From: Rhodobiaceae bacterium
Lineage (GTDB): Bacteria; Pseudomonadota; Alphaproteobacteria; Rhizobiales; TMED25
Length of the DNA: 33,693 nucleotides
NCBI GenBank assembly: GCA_002699615.1
Contig: PAAM01000009.1
Span: 1-33,693, forward strand
Direction of reading: 5' to 3'
The first letter of the stretch is position 1, and each line of letters starts with the position of its first letter. The notes below the pieces were generated by a model. It was not told where the DNA came from, searched no databases, and saw nothing but the letters and a program-made list of their open reading frames with translations. Below are positions 7,723-18,066 of the stretch, in pieces. The position numbers and the translations under genes were made by a program.

Positions 7723-8492
7723 TGAATAAATTTGAGATACATCAATTCATATGTAGGGCCGATAATTATGGGGTTCTTGTCTCAGATAAAAATTCAGGCT
7801 TAACTATGTCTGTTGATGCCCCTGATGCCTTGAAAATTGACGAAGAGCTTGAAAAAAAGAAACTTAATTTAACCCATCTTTTAATTACACATAAACATCA
7901 AGATCACATTGATGGAATTGAATATTTAAAAAACAAATACAAATGTATTGTTTTGGGGCCTGAATCAGAAAAAGATCAAATACCTCAGTTAGATATAACA
8001 CTTATCGGTGACGAATATATAGACTTCTCAGGATCACCAATTAAGGTAATAGAGACACCAGGTCATACTTTAGGTCATATCATTTTCTTTTTTGAAAGAG
8101 AGAAAATTCTATTTGCTGGTGATACTCTATTTCTTATGGGCTGCGGCAGAGTATTTGAAGGAACTCATGAGCAGATGTTTGAGTCTGTAAAAAAAATAAG
8201 GGATTTACCTACTGACACAGTCATATACTGTGGACACGAATACTCTATGGCAAATGCAAAATTTGCCCTATCAATTTATCCAAATAATGAAAATATTAAG
8301 AATAGATACAAACATATCCAAAAGGCTGTATCAGATAAAAAACATTGTTTACCCACAACTTTAGAGCTCGAATTACAGACAAACCCATTCTTAATGTATG
8401 ATGATCCGATTTTAAGAAATAAATTAGGTAAGATTAAATCGACAGACTTAGAAGTTTTTTCGGAGACGAGAACACAAAAAGATAATTTCTAG
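7722..8492 (+). CDS. gloB: Hydroxyacylglutathione hydrolase (glyoxalase II)
   Basis: This 256-residue metallo-beta-lactamase-fold enzyme hydrolyses S-D-lactoylglutathione to D-lactate and glutathione, completing methylglyoxal detoxification. Metal ligands are seen in THKHQDH (His57, His59, Asp61, His62), His115 in TPGHTLGH, Asp134 in FAGDTLF and His172 in YCGHEYSMANAKF. The C-terminal PTTLELELQTNPFL stretch is characteristic of glyoxalase II rather than other family members. It overlaps metW by one base and its 3' end overlaps the convergent thiolase gene by four bases. No glyoxalase I is in the window. Confidence 0.92.
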   Translation: MNKFEIHQFICRADNYGVLVSDKNSGLTMSVDAPDALKIDEELEKKKLNLTHLLITHKHQDHIDGIEYLKNKYKCIVLGPESEKDQIPQLDITLIGDEYIDFSGSPIKVIETPGHTLGHIIFFFEREKILFAGDTLFLMGCGRVFEGTHEQMFESVKKIRDLPTDTVIYCGHEYSMANAKFALSIYPNNENIKNRYKHIQKAVSDKKHCLPTTLELELQTNPFLMYDDPILRNKLGKIKSTDLEVFSETRTQKDNF

Positions 8493-9679
8493 TTATATCT
8501 TTCTACACATAAGGCGACTCCCATCCCACCCCCAACACAGAGAGAGGCTAAACCCCTCAAGGACTTTCTCTTTTCCATTTCATGTAACAGAGTGACAAGT
8601 ATTCTCGCGCCAGAAGCACCAACTGGGTGTCCCAGAGCAATCGCACCACCATTTACATTCAATTTCTCTGCAGGAATATTTAAATCCTTAGCACAAGCAC
8701 ATGCTTGTGAGGCGAACGCCTCATTTAGCTCAAATAAATCAATATCAGAAATGTTCCAATCTATATTTGATAATGCGCGTTTAATCGCGGGAATTGGACC
8801 TGTCCCCATTATTGCAGGATCAACAGCCGCTTGCCCCCAACCTACAATTTTAGCTAATGGCTCCAGCCCCATTGACTTTGCCTTTGCGTGTGACATTAAC
8901 AAAACGCCCGCAGCTCCATCATTTATTCCAGAGGCGTTTGCAGCAGTTACGGTGCCGCCCTCTTTTTTAAATATTGTATTAAGCGAAGATATGTCATCAA
9001 TGCTAATATTTTTTCGAATGTATTCGTCTTCTAACACAATTTCTCTATTTTTCTTACGTTCAATATTAACAGGGCAAATTTCAGCAATAAATTTTCCAGC
9101 ATCTTGAGCCTTCGCTGCTTTCATTTGGGAACCAAATGCAAACTGGTCTTGCTCATCGCGTGATATCGACCATTTATCAGCAACATTTTCAGCTGTTACT
9201 CCCATATGATAATTATTAAAAAAATCAATCAGTGCGTCGCTAATCATTGTATCCTGCATTTGCAAAGCACCCATTTTCTGACCTTGTCGAATATATGAAA
9301 CATGGGGAGCTTGTGTCATACTTTCTTGCCCACCAGCAATTAATATCCGACCAATATTCTCTTTTATCTGCTGATGTGCAATTATTACAGATCTTAATCC
9401 TGATGCACAAAGCTGATTGATTAGCCAAGCAGGTGTCTCAAATGGAATGCCTGCATCAATTGCTGCTTGTCTTGCTGGATTTTGCCCTTGCCCTGCCGTT
9501 AAGATTTGCCCAAGAATTACTTCGTCAATGTCAGACGCTTTAATTTTTATCTTATCTAATAAGGATTTTATAACTGCAGATCCGAGTTTATATGGTGCCA
9601 CATCTCGGAAACTTCCATTAAAGCTCCCAATAGCAGTTCTTGAAGCTGCGACTATGACTGTGTCTGTATCTTGATACAC
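8489..9679 (-). CDS. Acetyl-CoA C-acetyltransferase (thiolase)
   Basis: This 396-residue biosynthetic-type thiolase joins two acetyl-CoA to acetoacetyl-CoA, or the reverse. The nucleophile is Cys91 in NQLCASGLRS; His351 in ALGHPVGASGAR and Cys381 in SLCVGGGMGVAL complete the active site. Length and motifs fit PhaA/AtoB enzymes, but no polyhydroxybutyrate or ketone-body gene is nearby, so the physiological direction is open. The start is a GTG at 9679 with AGGA six bases upstream; that Shine-Dalgarno lies at the end of the preceding MFS gene, whose stop is only three bases away. The two genes are thus probably co-translated. Confidence 0.93.
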   Translation of the reverse strand: MYQDTDTVIVAASRTAIGSFNGSFRDVAPYKLGSAVIKSLLDKIKIKASDIDEVILGQILTAGQGQNPARQAAIDAGIPFETPAWLINQLCASGLRSVIIAHQQIKENIGRILIAGGQESMTQAPHVSYIRQGQKMGALQMQDTMISDALIDFFNNYHMGVTAENVADKWSISRDEQDQFAFGSQMKAAKAQDAGKFIAEICPVNIERKKNREIVLEDEYIRKNISIDDISSLNTIFKKEGGTVTAANASGINDGAAGVLLMSHAKAKSMGLEPLAKIVGWGQAAVDPAIMGTGPIPAIKRALSNIDWNISDIDLFELNEAFASQACACAKDLNIPAEKLNVNGGAIALGHPVGASGARILVTLLHEMEKRKSLRGLASLCVGGGMGVALCVERYN

Positions 9680-9682
9680 TTA

Positions 9683-10879
9683 CTATCCTTTATTAATAAT
9701 TATTTGTGCGCTCTTCTTCTCACTTATGTCTGCCCTTAAAGTCATAAGAATAACTAAAAAACTTAGTGGAACGCATAATATATTCATAATTTCCCAGCCA
9801 ACAAGTGTCAACATAAAACCCGCAGATAGGCTTGCTATTGCTTGCATTGAAAAGACAACGATCTCATTAAACCCTTGGGCCTTAAACTTCTCTTCCTCTC
9901 TATATGAAATAACTAATAGACTTGTTGAGGTAATGAAAAGAAAATTCCATCCAATGCCAAGAAATATGAGGGCTATAAGAAAGTTAATATAAGTTGTTTC
10001 AAAATAGCTGGAAAATATCGTTAATAAGAAAAAAAATACACCTGTGTATATTATACGACTGTGACCGAATTTCCTTATTAACCTTCCTGTAAATAAAGAC
10101 GGCAAAAACATAGCAATTATATGGAATTGAATAACTATCTTTGTACTTTCTAGTGAAAACCCGTGGTTATGATGCATGCTCAGAGGTGTCGCAGTCATCA
10201 AGAATGACATAATGGCATATGACATTGCTGCAACAACTATGGCTTGACTGAATCTATGCGAACCTAGCAATTCACCATACGTTCTTCCAGTAATGATTTT
10301 CTTTTCACCTTTTACCACCCCACTCGGACTATAAAACATTAAAGATAAAACTGGTAAAAATGTCATAAACGATAGAGCGATATAAGGACCTACAAAAGTA
10401 TGCTCAGGTATTAGATTTTGGGAATATACTGCAATATTTGGGCCGAGTAATGCTGAAAATATACCTGCCAACATAATAACTGAAATTGCTCTTGGTATCA
10501 TATCTTCACTAACTGACTCTGCTGCTGCAAATCTATATTGGTGAGTAAATGCAAGACCATTACCAATGGCAAAGCAGGAAAGGCAATAAAACAAAAAACT
10601 CCCATAATAAATTGATATAGCGGCTATCAGCGAGGATATTGAGGTATAAATTGCAGCATAGATAAAACCTCTTTTTCTACCAATTCTACTCATTATCTTG
10701 GAAGCAATCATTGTTGAGCTTGCAAGACCAATCACCATCGATGCGGTTGGAAGTGTTGAAAGTGTGGTAAATGATGTAAGGGTTGAACCAATTATACCAC
10801 TTAAAAAGATAGTGACAGGCGCAGCGGTAAAACCGAATATTTGAGCTATAATTATTAAAATGAGATTTTTGTTATACAT
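9683..10879 (-). CDS. MFS transporter
   Basis: The 398-residue protein is hydrophobic throughout, with about twelve predicted membrane segments in two halves. A motif-A-like loop, SRIGRKRGF (64-72), follows TM2, and a matching RLIRKFGHSR loop follows TM8 in the second half, which is typical of drug/H+ antiporter-like MFS families. I cannot name the substrate. It starts 81 bases after selO on the same strand and ends three bases before the thiolase start, so it may share a transcript with thiolase. The spacer to selO is AT-rich and contains an AT-only palindrome just before the ATG. Confidence 0.85.
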   Translation of the reverse strand: MYNKNLILIIIAQIFGFTAAPVTIFLSGIIGSTLTSFTTLSTLPTASMVIGLASSTMIASKIMSRIGRKRGFIYAAIYTSISSLIAAISIYYGSFLFYCLSCFAIGNGLAFTHQYRFAAAESVSEDMIPRAISVIMLAGIFSALLGPNIAVYSQNLIPEHTFVGPYIALSFMTFLPVLSLMFYSPSGVVKGEKKIITGRTYGELLGSHRFSQAIVVAAMSYAIMSFLMTATPLSMHHNHGFSLESTKIVIQFHIIAMFLPSLFTGRLIRKFGHSRIIYTGVFFFLLTIFSSYFETTYINFLIALIFLGIGWNFLFITSTSLLVISYREEEKFKAQGFNEIVVFSMQAIASLSAGFMLTLVGWEIMNILCVPLSFLVILMTLRADISEKKSAQIIINKG

Positions 10880-10960
10880 TCTTTTTTAAAAAGATGTTTT
10901 AAAATATATAACTACTTATTTGAGCTCATGTCTATTAATTATTACTTTGAATTATGAGGA

Positions 10961-12418
10961 TTATGTGCCACAGAATGTTTGATATACGCGTTCTCGTGGT
11001 TCAGGTGGCATCTGGTAAGGCTTTGATTTGCCATCCGCCTTGTAAGGATTTTCTAATACCTCTAAAAAATCTCTAAAACATTTCAAATTACCTTGAGTCG
11101 CAGAGTTTATGACTCTTTCAACCTGGTGATTCCTTGGTATTATCAAAGGGTTATTATTTCTCATCATTGTCAGAGAGGTATCCCAAGATACATTATTTTT
11201 TTGTAATCTTACCATCCATTTTTTATACCAAGTTTGAAAAGATGATATTTTATATATCTTTTCTGTTGGTTTTTTATCATTACTCAGATCACGAAAAGTG
11301 TTTGTAAAGTCAGCGTCATTATTATGCATCCAATCTAAAAGATCTTTGATTAGCATTTGATCCTCGGCTTGATCACCATGTAAACCGAGCTTCGAACGCA
11401 TCATAGACAGCCATTTTTGCTTATATATATCCGAAAATTTATCTATTAACTTTTCGCCCAGTTTGACTGCATTATCCTCATTATTATCAATCATAGGCAA
11501 TAGTGCCTCAATTAATCGTGCTAAATTCCATTGAGCGATTAATGGCTGGTTCATATATGAATAACGCCCTCCCCTATCAATTGAACTAAAAAATGTATTT
11601 GGATCATAATTATCCATAAAAGCACAGGGTCCATAGTCAATCGTTTCACCAGAAAGGGCCATATTATCTGTGTTCATTACACCATGAATAAATCCGACGC
11701 GCATCCAGTGGACAATCAAATCTGCTTGTTTTTGCATTATTTTTTCAATGAGGCCAACTGCTCGATTTGGGTAATCGAAAACCTCTGGATAGTGCCTTTC
11801 TATTGTATAATCCAGCAATGATTTTAATAGATCTATATCTTTTAGGTTAGCAGCAAACTCAAAAGTTCCCACTCTAATATGAGAGCTTGCAATACGCGTT
11901 AATATCGCACCAGGTAATAAAGTTTCGCGTCTTACCCATTCGCCTGTTGTAATAATTGCAAGACTTCTTGTCGTTGGAATACCTAAATTATGCATTGCCT
12001 CAGAAATGAGGTATTCCCGTATCATTGGTCCAAGCGCGGCTCTGCCGTCTCCGCTTCTTGAATATGGAGTTCTTCCTGATCCTTTCAATTGTATATCTAA
12101 TCGTATACCATTTGGTGTAATATGCTCCCCTAGAAGATGGGCCCGGCCATCTCCTAACATCGAAAAATATCCAAATTGATGACCTGCATAAGCCTGTGAT
12201 AGAGGCGCCGATCCATCAGGTAGATCATTTCCAGAAAAAACTCTTGAGAGTTTTTGTTGTGTAGCTGTGGTCAAATTTAAACCAATTTCTTCGGCAAGTT
12301 TATAATTTATACTTACGATTTTGGGATCTGGAACGTGATCAGGTCGAAGCCTCTCAAAAAATTGTTTTGGCAAACTTTTATATGTATTATCAAAATTAAA
12401 GTTATATGTTTCAGTCAT
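10961..12418 (-). CDS. selO: Protein adenylyltransferase SelO (YdiU/UPF0061)
   Basis: This 485-residue pseudokinase-fold enzyme transfers AMP from ATP to Ser, Thr or Tyr of target proteins and has been tied to redox homeostasis in bacteria. Family signatures are YAGHQFG, LLGEH, LQLKGSGRTPYSRSGDGRAA, the long EYLISEAMHNLGIPTTRSLA block, GVMNTDNMALSG with the metal-binding Asn, TIDYGPCAFMD and the C-terminal YQTFCGT. The C-terminal Cys is where eukaryotic SelO carries selenocysteine. I chose the ATG at 12418, one base after the DUF2237 stop (TAACATG); the frame could run to 12442, but those codons overlap the upstream gene. Coupling with the DUF2237 gene is likely. Confidence 0.93.
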   Translation of the reverse strand: MTETYNFNFDNTYKSLPKQFFERLRPDHVPDPKIVSINYKLAEEIGLNLTTATQQKLSRVFSGNDLPDGSAPLSQAYAGHQFGYFSMLGDGRAHLLGEHITPNGIRLDIQLKGSGRTPYSRSGDGRAALGPMIREYLISEAMHNLGIPTTRSLAIITTGEWVRRETLLPGAILTRIASSHIRVGTFEFAANLKDIDLLKSLLDYTIERHYPEVFDYPNRAVGLIEKIMQKQADLIVHWMRVGFIHGVMNTDNMALSGETIDYGPCAFMDNYDPNTFFSSIDRGGRYSYMNQPLIAQWNLARLIEALLPMIDNNEDNAVKLGEKLIDKFSDIYKQKWLSMMRSKLGLHGDQAEDQMLIKDLLDWMHNNDADFTNTFRDLSNDKKPTEKIYKISSFQTWYKKWMVRLQKNNVSWDTSLTMMRNNNPLIIPRNHQVERVINSATQGNLKCFRDFLEVLENPYKADGKSKPYQMPPEPRERVYQTFCGT

Positions 12419-12419
12419 G

Positions 12420-12800
12420 TTAATGTGATGGCTTAATTGCAAAATCTTTTAGTATTTCAAGAGTAATATATCTCAGAGCTGCCTCATCACAAGCCTCTAG
12501 GATTACCGCTGGGGCTAATCCCTCCTCCCAAGCCTCTTTCCATCTCAATGCACAAAGACACCATCGATCTCCCGGTGATAAACCTGGAAAATTATATTCG
12601 GGCCTTGGAGTTGTCAGGTCGTTACCACGACTCTTTGAAAATTCAAGAAACCCAGCCGTAACCTCAGCACAAATAACATGACTACCAAAATCAGTGTCAT
12701 CTGTTCGACAATATCCATCTCGAAAATATCCGGTTTTTGGCGAATGGCAGCATGATTGTAGCATTCCCCCTAAAACATTTTTTTTAATTTCTGTACTCAT
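12420..12800 (-). CDS. DUF2237 family protein
   Basis: This 126-residue soluble protein matches the DUF2237 family, which is widespread in bacteria and of unknown function. Typical stretches are a Cys-rich start (LQSCCHSP, then GYFRDGYC), [35 protein letters not shown], and [11 protein letters not shown] followed by a helical tail. Several cysteines are clustered at residues 17-31 and around 97-99, which could mean metal binding or redox chemistry, but no function is established. It is the first gene of a two-gene unit with selO, whose ATG is one base after its stop. About 55 AT-rich bases separate it from the tRNA-Ser gene upstream. Confidence 0.85.
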   Translation of the reverse strand: MSTEIKKNVLGGMLQSCCHSPKTGYFRDGYCRTDDTDFGSHVICAEVTAGFLEFSKSRGNDLTTPRPEYNFPGLSPGDRWCLCALRWKEAWEEGLAPAVILEACDEAALRYITLEILKDFAIKPSH

Positions 12801-12855
12801 TTTTATCTAACAATTCAACTTATAAAATATTACCCATAATTATTTATCATTTAAG

Positions 12856-12945
12856 TGGCGGAGAGAGAGGGATTCGAACCCTCGATAGTATTGCTACTAT
12901 ACACGCGTTCCAGGCGTGCGCCTTAAACCACTCGGCCACCTCTCC
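12856..12945 (-). tRNA. tRNA-Ser (anticodon GGA)
   Basis: The minus strand from 12945 folds as a class II tRNA. The acceptor stem pairs GGAGAGG with TCTCTCC (one G-U), the D-arm contains GCCGAGTGG, the anticodon stem CACGC/GCGTG encloses the loop CTGGAAC with anticodon GGA (complement of 12909-12911), a long variable arm pairs TAGTA with TACTA, and the T-arm reads GAGGG-TTCGAAT-CCCTC. Discriminator G and an encoded CCA end at 12856. It reads UCC and UCU codons. The 5' end lies nine bases after the mepA stop on the same strand, so it may be processed from a read-through transcript. Confidence 0.97.
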
Positions 12946-12954
12946 ATAAAGAAA

Positions 12955-13803
12955 TTATTCCATAGCTATTTTTTTACATGATTTTGGTAGATCAGACAAC
13001 AACATCCATTTACGTATTTTTGTTGAGTTTGATTCAAAAAGTTTATCCTTCTGCATCCAGTAATCTAATTCACTCCCGCATCCGCTAGAATTATTTACTT
13101 CAGCTTGGTTTATACATAACTCGGAGTCTGTAGGGCAACGCAATCTTACATGAAAATGTTTATAGTGTCCTGCCCATGGTCGTATCTTCTTTAACCAATC
13201 TGTATCATCGATCTCACCAGCTCTGATACACATTTTTTTCTTAATTAATGGATTAACAAAAACTCTTGTCACCATCTCGTCGCTTGCCGCAATTTTTAAT
13301 AGATTATAATGGTAATCAGACCATATGTTTTCATTTATCTCCCTTTGATTTGGTGAGAGAACAGACCTTGTCTTGAAAGTTTCAAGCTCGTACCTTTCCA
13401 TTGTTAAATCTGGTTTTTTTTCGAAATAAATGTCAACATCGAGACCTGTCTGATGGCTTTTATGACCATAGGGCATTGGCCCACCCCGTGGCATTGATAA
13501 GTCACCCAGAATAAGTCCATTTCCGTGAATTTCAAAAACTTCTTTTGATATATTTTTTATATAGTTTATTAAATTTGGGTGACCCCAAAATCTATTTCTT
13601 GATGGTTTTAGTGCCTCATAGTGAAGACTATGGTTAGGTAGGTATTCAGCACCTGATAAACAACCTTTTGAGTAGGAACCGATACTTTTTGCTTCAGAAA
13701 TAGTTTCAGTTCTAATCTTGTAAAATATTTCACTTGCATATTCTTTTGATAAAACCAAATCCGTATTGGCAATGAAAATTAGAAAAAATAAAATGAATCT
13801 CAT
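12955..13803 (-). CDS. mepA: Penicillin-insensitive murein endopeptidase MepA
   Basis: This 282-residue periplasmic LAS metallopeptidase cleaves D-alanyl-meso-DAP cross-links in peptidoglycan. From the ATG at 13803 the first 20 residues form a signal peptide (hydrophobic FILFFLIFIA), which is why I prefer this start to the longer frame reaching 13887 inside lepA. Zinc ligands by family comparison are His117 and Asp124 in SHQTGLDVD, plus the HFH of GHYKHFHVRLRCP near residue 213. The GDLSMPRGGPMPYGHKS lead-in is characteristic. It begins 25 bases after the lepA stop and ends nine bases before tRNA-Ser, so transcription probably runs on from lepA. Confidence 0.9.
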   Translation of the reverse strand: MRFILFFLIFIANTDLVLSKEYASEIFYKIRTETISEAKSIGSYSKGCLSGAEYLPNHSLHYEALKPSRNRFWGHPNLINYIKNISKEVFEIHGNGLILGDLSMPRGGPMPYGHKSHQTGLDVDIYFEKKPDLTMERYELETFKTRSVLSPNQREINENIWSDYHYNLLKIAASDEMVTRVFVNPLIKKKMCIRAGEIDDTDWLKKIRPWAGHYKHFHVRLRCPTDSELCINQAEVNNSSGCGSELDYWMQKDKLFESNSTKIRKWMLLSDLPKSCKKIAME

Positions 13804-13828
13804 TAAATAGCTGCACACGACTCTTAGG

Positions 13829-15655
13829 TTAATAATCTGCTTTAAGTGCAGCAATGAAAGCTTCTTGTGGTATCTCAACTTTTCCATATTTTCTCATTTT
13901 CTTCTTACCCTTTTTTTGCTTTTCAAGCAGCTTTCTTTTGCGTGTTACATCACCGCCATAACATTTTGCCGTAACATCTTTTCTTACTGCCGATATTGTC
14001 TCTCTTGCAATTACCTTTCCTCCAATAGCAGCTTGCAGGGGTATTTTAAATAGGTGTCGAGGAATTAAATCTTTTAATTTATCAATTATGACTCTTCCTC
14101 TATTTTCAGCAACACTTCTATGAACGATCATTGCCAATGCATCAACGGACTCCTCATTAACCAAAATTTGCATTTTAACAAGGTCCGCAGCGTTGTAATT
14201 TGCTATTGTATAATCAAAGCTAGCATATCCTTTAGAAATAGATTTTAGTTTATCGTAAAAATCGAATACAACCTCATTAAGAGGAATTTGGTAGGTAATA
14301 ACCGCCCGGCTGCCTGAGAAATTTAACTCTTTCTGTACCCCCCTTCGTTCCTCACATAGCTTTAAAATTGCACCAAGATATTCTTCGGGTACAATAATAG
14401 ATGCATCAATCCAAGGCTCTTCTATTTTTGATATTTTCTCTTGCGGGGGCAGGTCAACGGGGTTGTGCAACTCGATTACTTTACCATCGGTGGTATGAAC
14501 TTTGTAAATTACACTCGGGGCAGTTGTAACCAAATCAATGTTATATTCTCTGTCGATTCTCTCACAAATAATCTCAAGGTGTAACAAACCTAAAAAACCA
14601 CATCGATAGCCTAATCCTAGCGCAGCTGATGTCTCTTTTTCGTACTGAAAACTAGCATCATTAAGGCTTAACTTTTCAATTGAGTCTCTCAGACCATCAA
14701 AATCTGAAGTGTCTTGGGGGTACAGACCACAAAAAACAACTGGTTGCGAAGGCTTGAACCCTTCGAGTGCGTCAACATCTATTGCCTTTGCATCAGTAAT
14801 GGTATCTCCGACTCTCATATCTGAAACCTGCTTTATGGATGCTGTAAAGAAACCAATCTCACCAGGCCCTAGTTCGTCTTGCATCTTTTGCTTTGGCTGA
14901 AAAACTCCAACTCTCTCAATCTGATATGCCGCCGAGTTAGATAGAAGTTTTATTTTTTGTCCTTTTTTAATAGAACCATCATAAACCCTCACCAAAACAA
15001 CAACACCCAGATACGTATCATACCAAGAGTCAACGAGAAGAGCTTTGGTTGTTTGGTTAATATCCCCCGATGGCGGTGGAAGCTTTTCTGTAACCTTTTC
15101 TAATAAATCACCAATTCCATAACCTGTTTTCGCCGAAATTTCAATTGCATCACTTGTGTCCAAACCAATAACATCCTCAATTTGAGCTTTAACTCGTTCA
15201 GGATCCGCGGCCGGTAAATCAACCTTATTTAAAACAACTAAGATTTCATGGTTATTGGCAATGGACTGATACACGTTTGCAAGTGTCTGCGCCTCAACCC
15301 CTTGACTGGCATCAACGACCAGTATGGAACCCTCACAGGCAGCAAGAGATCTGTTAACTTCGTATGCAAAATCTACGTGACCCGGGGTATCGATGATATT
15401 TAGTGTATATTCACCATTTTTGTTACTGTTATATTTTAAACTAACCGACTGCGCTTTAATTGTTATCCCACGTTCTCTCTCAAGCTCCATTGAGTCAAGA
15501 ACTTGATCCTTCATTTCTCTTTGTTCAAGACCCCCTGTTATTTGGATCAACCTGTCGGCAAGTGTGGATTTGCCGTGATCTATATGAGCGATTATTGAAA
15601 AATTTCTTATCTTGGAGAGATTATTCATATCATTAGAATTTTTTGGGGAATCCAT
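13829..15655 (-). CDS. lepA: Elongation factor 4 (LepA)
   Basis: This 608-residue translational GTPase back-translocates or remodels stalled ribosomes and aids initiation and 30S assembly. The G motifs are AHIDHGKST (23-31), the switch [14 protein letters not shown] and NKVDLP. Domains II, III and V follow as in EF-G, and the specific LepA C-terminal domain is seen in [19 protein letters not shown], a basic, tRNA-contacting tail. The length is as expected. The ATG at 15655 lies two bases after the pheT stop; a second in-frame ATG at 15628 fits as well, since neither has a clear Shine-Dalgarno. It continues the infC-to-pheT transcription direction. Confidence 0.97.
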   Translation of the reverse strand: MDSPKNSNDMNNLSKIRNFSIIAHIDHGKSTLADRLIQITGGLEQREMKDQVLDSMELERERGITIKAQSVSLKYNSNKNGEYTLNIIDTPGHVDFAYEVNRSLAACEGSILVVDASQGVEAQTLANVYQSIANNHEILVVLNKVDLPAADPERVKAQIEDVIGLDTSDAIEISAKTGYGIGDLLEKVTEKLPPPSGDINQTTKALLVDSWYDTYLGVVVLVRVYDGSIKKGQKIKLLSNSAAYQIERVGVFQPKQKMQDELGPGEIGFFTASIKQVSDMRVGDTITDAKAIDVDALEGFKPSQPVVFCGLYPQDTSDFDGLRDSIEKLSLNDASFQYEKETSAALGLGYRCGFLGLLHLEIICERIDREYNIDLVTTAPSVIYKVHTTDGKVIELHNPVDLPPQEKISKIEEPWIDASIIVPEEYLGAILKLCEERRGVQKELNFSGSRAVITYQIPLNEVVFDFYDKLKSISKGYASFDYTIANYNAADLVKMQILVNEESVDALAMIVHRSVAENRGRVIIDKLKDLIPRHLFKIPLQAAIGGKVIARETISAVRKDVTAKCYGGDVTRKRKLLEKQKKGKKKMRKYGKVEIPQEAFIAALKADY

Positions 15656-15657
15656 AT

Positions 15658-18066
15658 CTATGATCTAATTTCAGCTTCAAATTTTTTACCTACTTCGGAT
15701 ATAATCATTTTTGATATTTCTTCAATTTCTGTATCAGTTAATGTTTTTTCATATGGTTGAATTATAACATTGATCCCAATTGATTTCTTATTTTTTGGTA
15801 TATTTTTCCCCGAATAGATATCAAATATTTTAATATCTTCAATCATTGTGTTTTTAATTCTTTTAATTACATGAAGAATTTCTTCCGCTTTCGTATCTTT
15901 ATTAACTACAAAAGCAAAATCACGCGTCACCGGCATGAAATTACTTATTGTAAACCCTGGTCTTACTCGTAACTTGGCTTTTGTTTTTGATGATATTTTA
16001 TCCATGTATATCTCGAAGGCAAAGATGGGGCAATCGATGTCAAGGTCTTGTAAGATGGTTGGATGAATTTCACCAAAATGACCTAATATGTTGATTGGAC
16101 CCTGTCTTATTACACCAGACTTACCTGGATGATAATATTGGGGAGCATCTTGAGTAATTTTGTAATTACTATCTTCTATGCCTTCTGATCTTAAAATTGA
16201 AATTATATCCTCTTTTACATCAAATGAGTCATAATCTCGTGTATTACCTCTCCAGTCACTATTCCCACCATGTGATATTGCTTTTCCAAGCCTAACCCCG
16301 GATGCAAACTCAAATTGATCTTCTTCATCAGCTCCAGCATAACAATGGCTTACTTCAAACAGCGATATGTCTTTTTGACCTTTATCTAAATTTTTTTTAA
16401 CTGACAGCAATAAACTTGGCATTAAAAGCTGTCGCATTACATTCAATTCGGTCGATATCGGATTTAGTAGACGCAAATCATCATTAACTTGATAAAAAAG
16501 TTTTGCAATTTTATCAGAAATAAATGAATAGCTAACTGTTTCCATCATACCCCTACTTGCTAAAACCCTTTTTATGTTGAGTCTAATTTTTTGAGCTCTA
16601 TTTATTTTTTTGGATGACACACCGACAGATTTTTTGAGTGGAATTGGCTTTATATTATCGGTACCCTTGATACGCATAATTTCTTCAACAATGCAGGCAT
16701 TCTCAGAAATATCGTGTCTCCAAGATGGAATAGTAACTTCAATTTTATTATTTTTTTCTGATAATGAGAAACCCAAACCTGTAAGTATATTGTTTATTTC
16801 AGATTTTTTGAAGGAAACACCAAGTAGCCTCGAAACTTCGTCCAAGTTAAAATTTATTTTTTCTTGACGATTTACTGGCTTTCCTACTGATTTTGTATTT
16901 GAGATTTCACCTCCACAGATTTCTTTTATCATCTCGACAGCCTTATCTAAACCATTATCATTGAATTCGTTGTCAATCCCCCTCTCATTTCTATATCTTG
17001 CATCTGAGTTGATATTTAATTCCCTTCCAGTATTTGCGATATTAATTTTATCCCATGTTGCACTTTCTACTAAAACATTTACGGTATCATAATCGCAGCC
17101 GGTTCTTTTCCCACCAATAATACCTGCGATTGACTCTGGATTATTATCATCTGAGAAAATTGTATGTGATCGACTGAGCTCATACTCTTTGTCATCGAGT
17201 GCAAGAATCTTTTCACCAGCTTTTGCCTTTCGTATCTCTAAGCCCTTATTGATTTTATCATAATCAAATACATGCAAAGGACGATTTAAATCATATGTTA
17301 GATAGTTTGTCACATCAACAAGCGCATTAATTGGCCTTAATCCTATTGCCTCTAATCTACTCTTCAGCCATTTTGGTGAGTCACAATTTCTAACATTTTT
17401 CACTAATCTGAAGCTTGCGTATATATTTCTTTCGGCATCTTTATTTATTTTTATCTCTTTTTGAATATTATACTTACCAATAATCTTCGCCGCCTTCAGG
17501 GGCTTTAATTTTCCTATATCAGCTGCACTTAAATCACGTGCTATGCCCCTCACACCAAGTGCGTCCGACCTATTTGGCGTAATAGATATTTCGATTACTG
17601 GATCTGACTTATTAATTTGTTCATAAATATCTCTACCAATTTTAGATTTTGGATCTAGTTCCAAAATGCCATCATGCTCATCTGATAATGATAACTCTCT
17701 CTCAGAAAGCAGCATTCCATTCGATTTAATGCCTCGGATTTTTGTGGCTTGTAAGGTCATTGATAGTCCAGGTATGTAAGAGCCCTCCGGAGCGAAAACT
17801 GCTTTCATACCGACTCTTACATTACTAGCGCCACAAACTACTTCCTGTATTCCGTTAATCGTATTTAGAGTACAGATCTTTAACTTATCAGCATCTGGAT
17901 GTTTTTTTATGCTCGAAATCTCGCAGACTGTAAAATCTTTATAGACCTCAGATGGATCAAAAACATCTTCAACTTCGAGACCTATCATATTAAGCTTATC
18001 ACAGATCTCATCCAAGCTTGCGTCTGTAGTCAGATGGTCTTTCAGCCATGACAATGTGAATTTCAT
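15658..18066 (-). CDS. pheT: Phenylalanine-tRNA ligase beta subunit
   Basis: This 802-residue beta chain of the alpha2-beta2 PheRS has the full bacterial domain set. An EMAP-like tRNA-binding domain (about 39-150, with [12 protein letters not shown] and VVCGASNV) comes first. The B3/B4 editing region ([33 protein letters not shown]) is followed by the B5 domain, the catalytic-like core, and a C-terminal ferredoxin-fold anticodon-binding domain starting near [12 protein letters not shown]. The editing domain removes mischarged Tyr. The start overlaps the pheS stop as ATGA, so the two subunits are translationally coupled. Confidence 0.97.
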   Translation of the reverse strand: MKFTLSWLKDHLTTDASLDEICDKLNMIGLEVEDVFDPSEVYKDFTVCEISSIKKHPDADKLKICTLNTINGIQEVVCGASNVRVGMKAVFAPEGSYIPGLSMTLQATKIRGIKSNGMLLSERELSLSDEHDGILELDPKSKIGRDIYEQINKSDPVIEISITPNRSDALGVRGIARDLSAADIGKLKPLKAAKIIGKYNIQKEIKINKDAERNIYASFRLVKNVRNCDSPKWLKSRLEAIGLRPINALVDVTNYLTYDLNRPLHVFDYDKINKGLEIRKAKAGEKILALDDKEYELSRSHTIFSDDNNPESIAGIIGGKRTGCDYDTVNVLVESATWDKINIANTGRELNINSDARYRNERGIDNEFNDNGLDKAVEMIKEICGGEISNTKSVGKPVNRQEKINFNLDEVSRLLGVSFKKSEINNILTGLGFSLSEKNNKIEVTIPSWRHDISENACIVEEIMRIKGTDNIKPIPLKKSVGVSSKKINRAQKIRLNIKRVLASRGMMETVSYSFISDKIAKLFYQVNDDLRLLNPISTELNVMRQLLMPSLLLSVKKNLDKGQKDISLFEVSHCYAGADEEDQFEFASGVRLGKAISHGGNSDWRGNTRDYDSFDVKEDIISILRSEGIEDSNYKITQDAPQYYHPGKSGVIRQGPINILGHFGEIHPTILQDLDIDCPIFAFEIYMDKISSKTKAKLRVRPGFTISNFMPVTRDFAFVVNKDTKAEEILHVIKRIKNTMIEDIKIFDIYSGKNIPKNKKSIGINVIIQPYEKTLTDTEIEEISKMIISEVGKKFEAEIRS

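Noticed and set aside
8592-9107. 171-codon open frame antisense to the thiolase gene
   Set aside because: It is a shadow frame. The thiolase on the other strand has all catalytic motifs, and the antisense product has no recognisable domain.
10880-10900. Terminator-like inverted repeat CTTTTTTAAAAAG before the MFS gene
   Set aside because: It contains no G-C pairs beyond the ends, has almost no loop, and lies directly upstream of a start codon, so it is more likely AT-rich background.
13804-13887. Longer MepA frame overlapping the lepA 3' end
   Set aside because: The signal peptide begins at the ATG at 13803; residues upstream are basic and unlike an export signal, and they overlap lepA.
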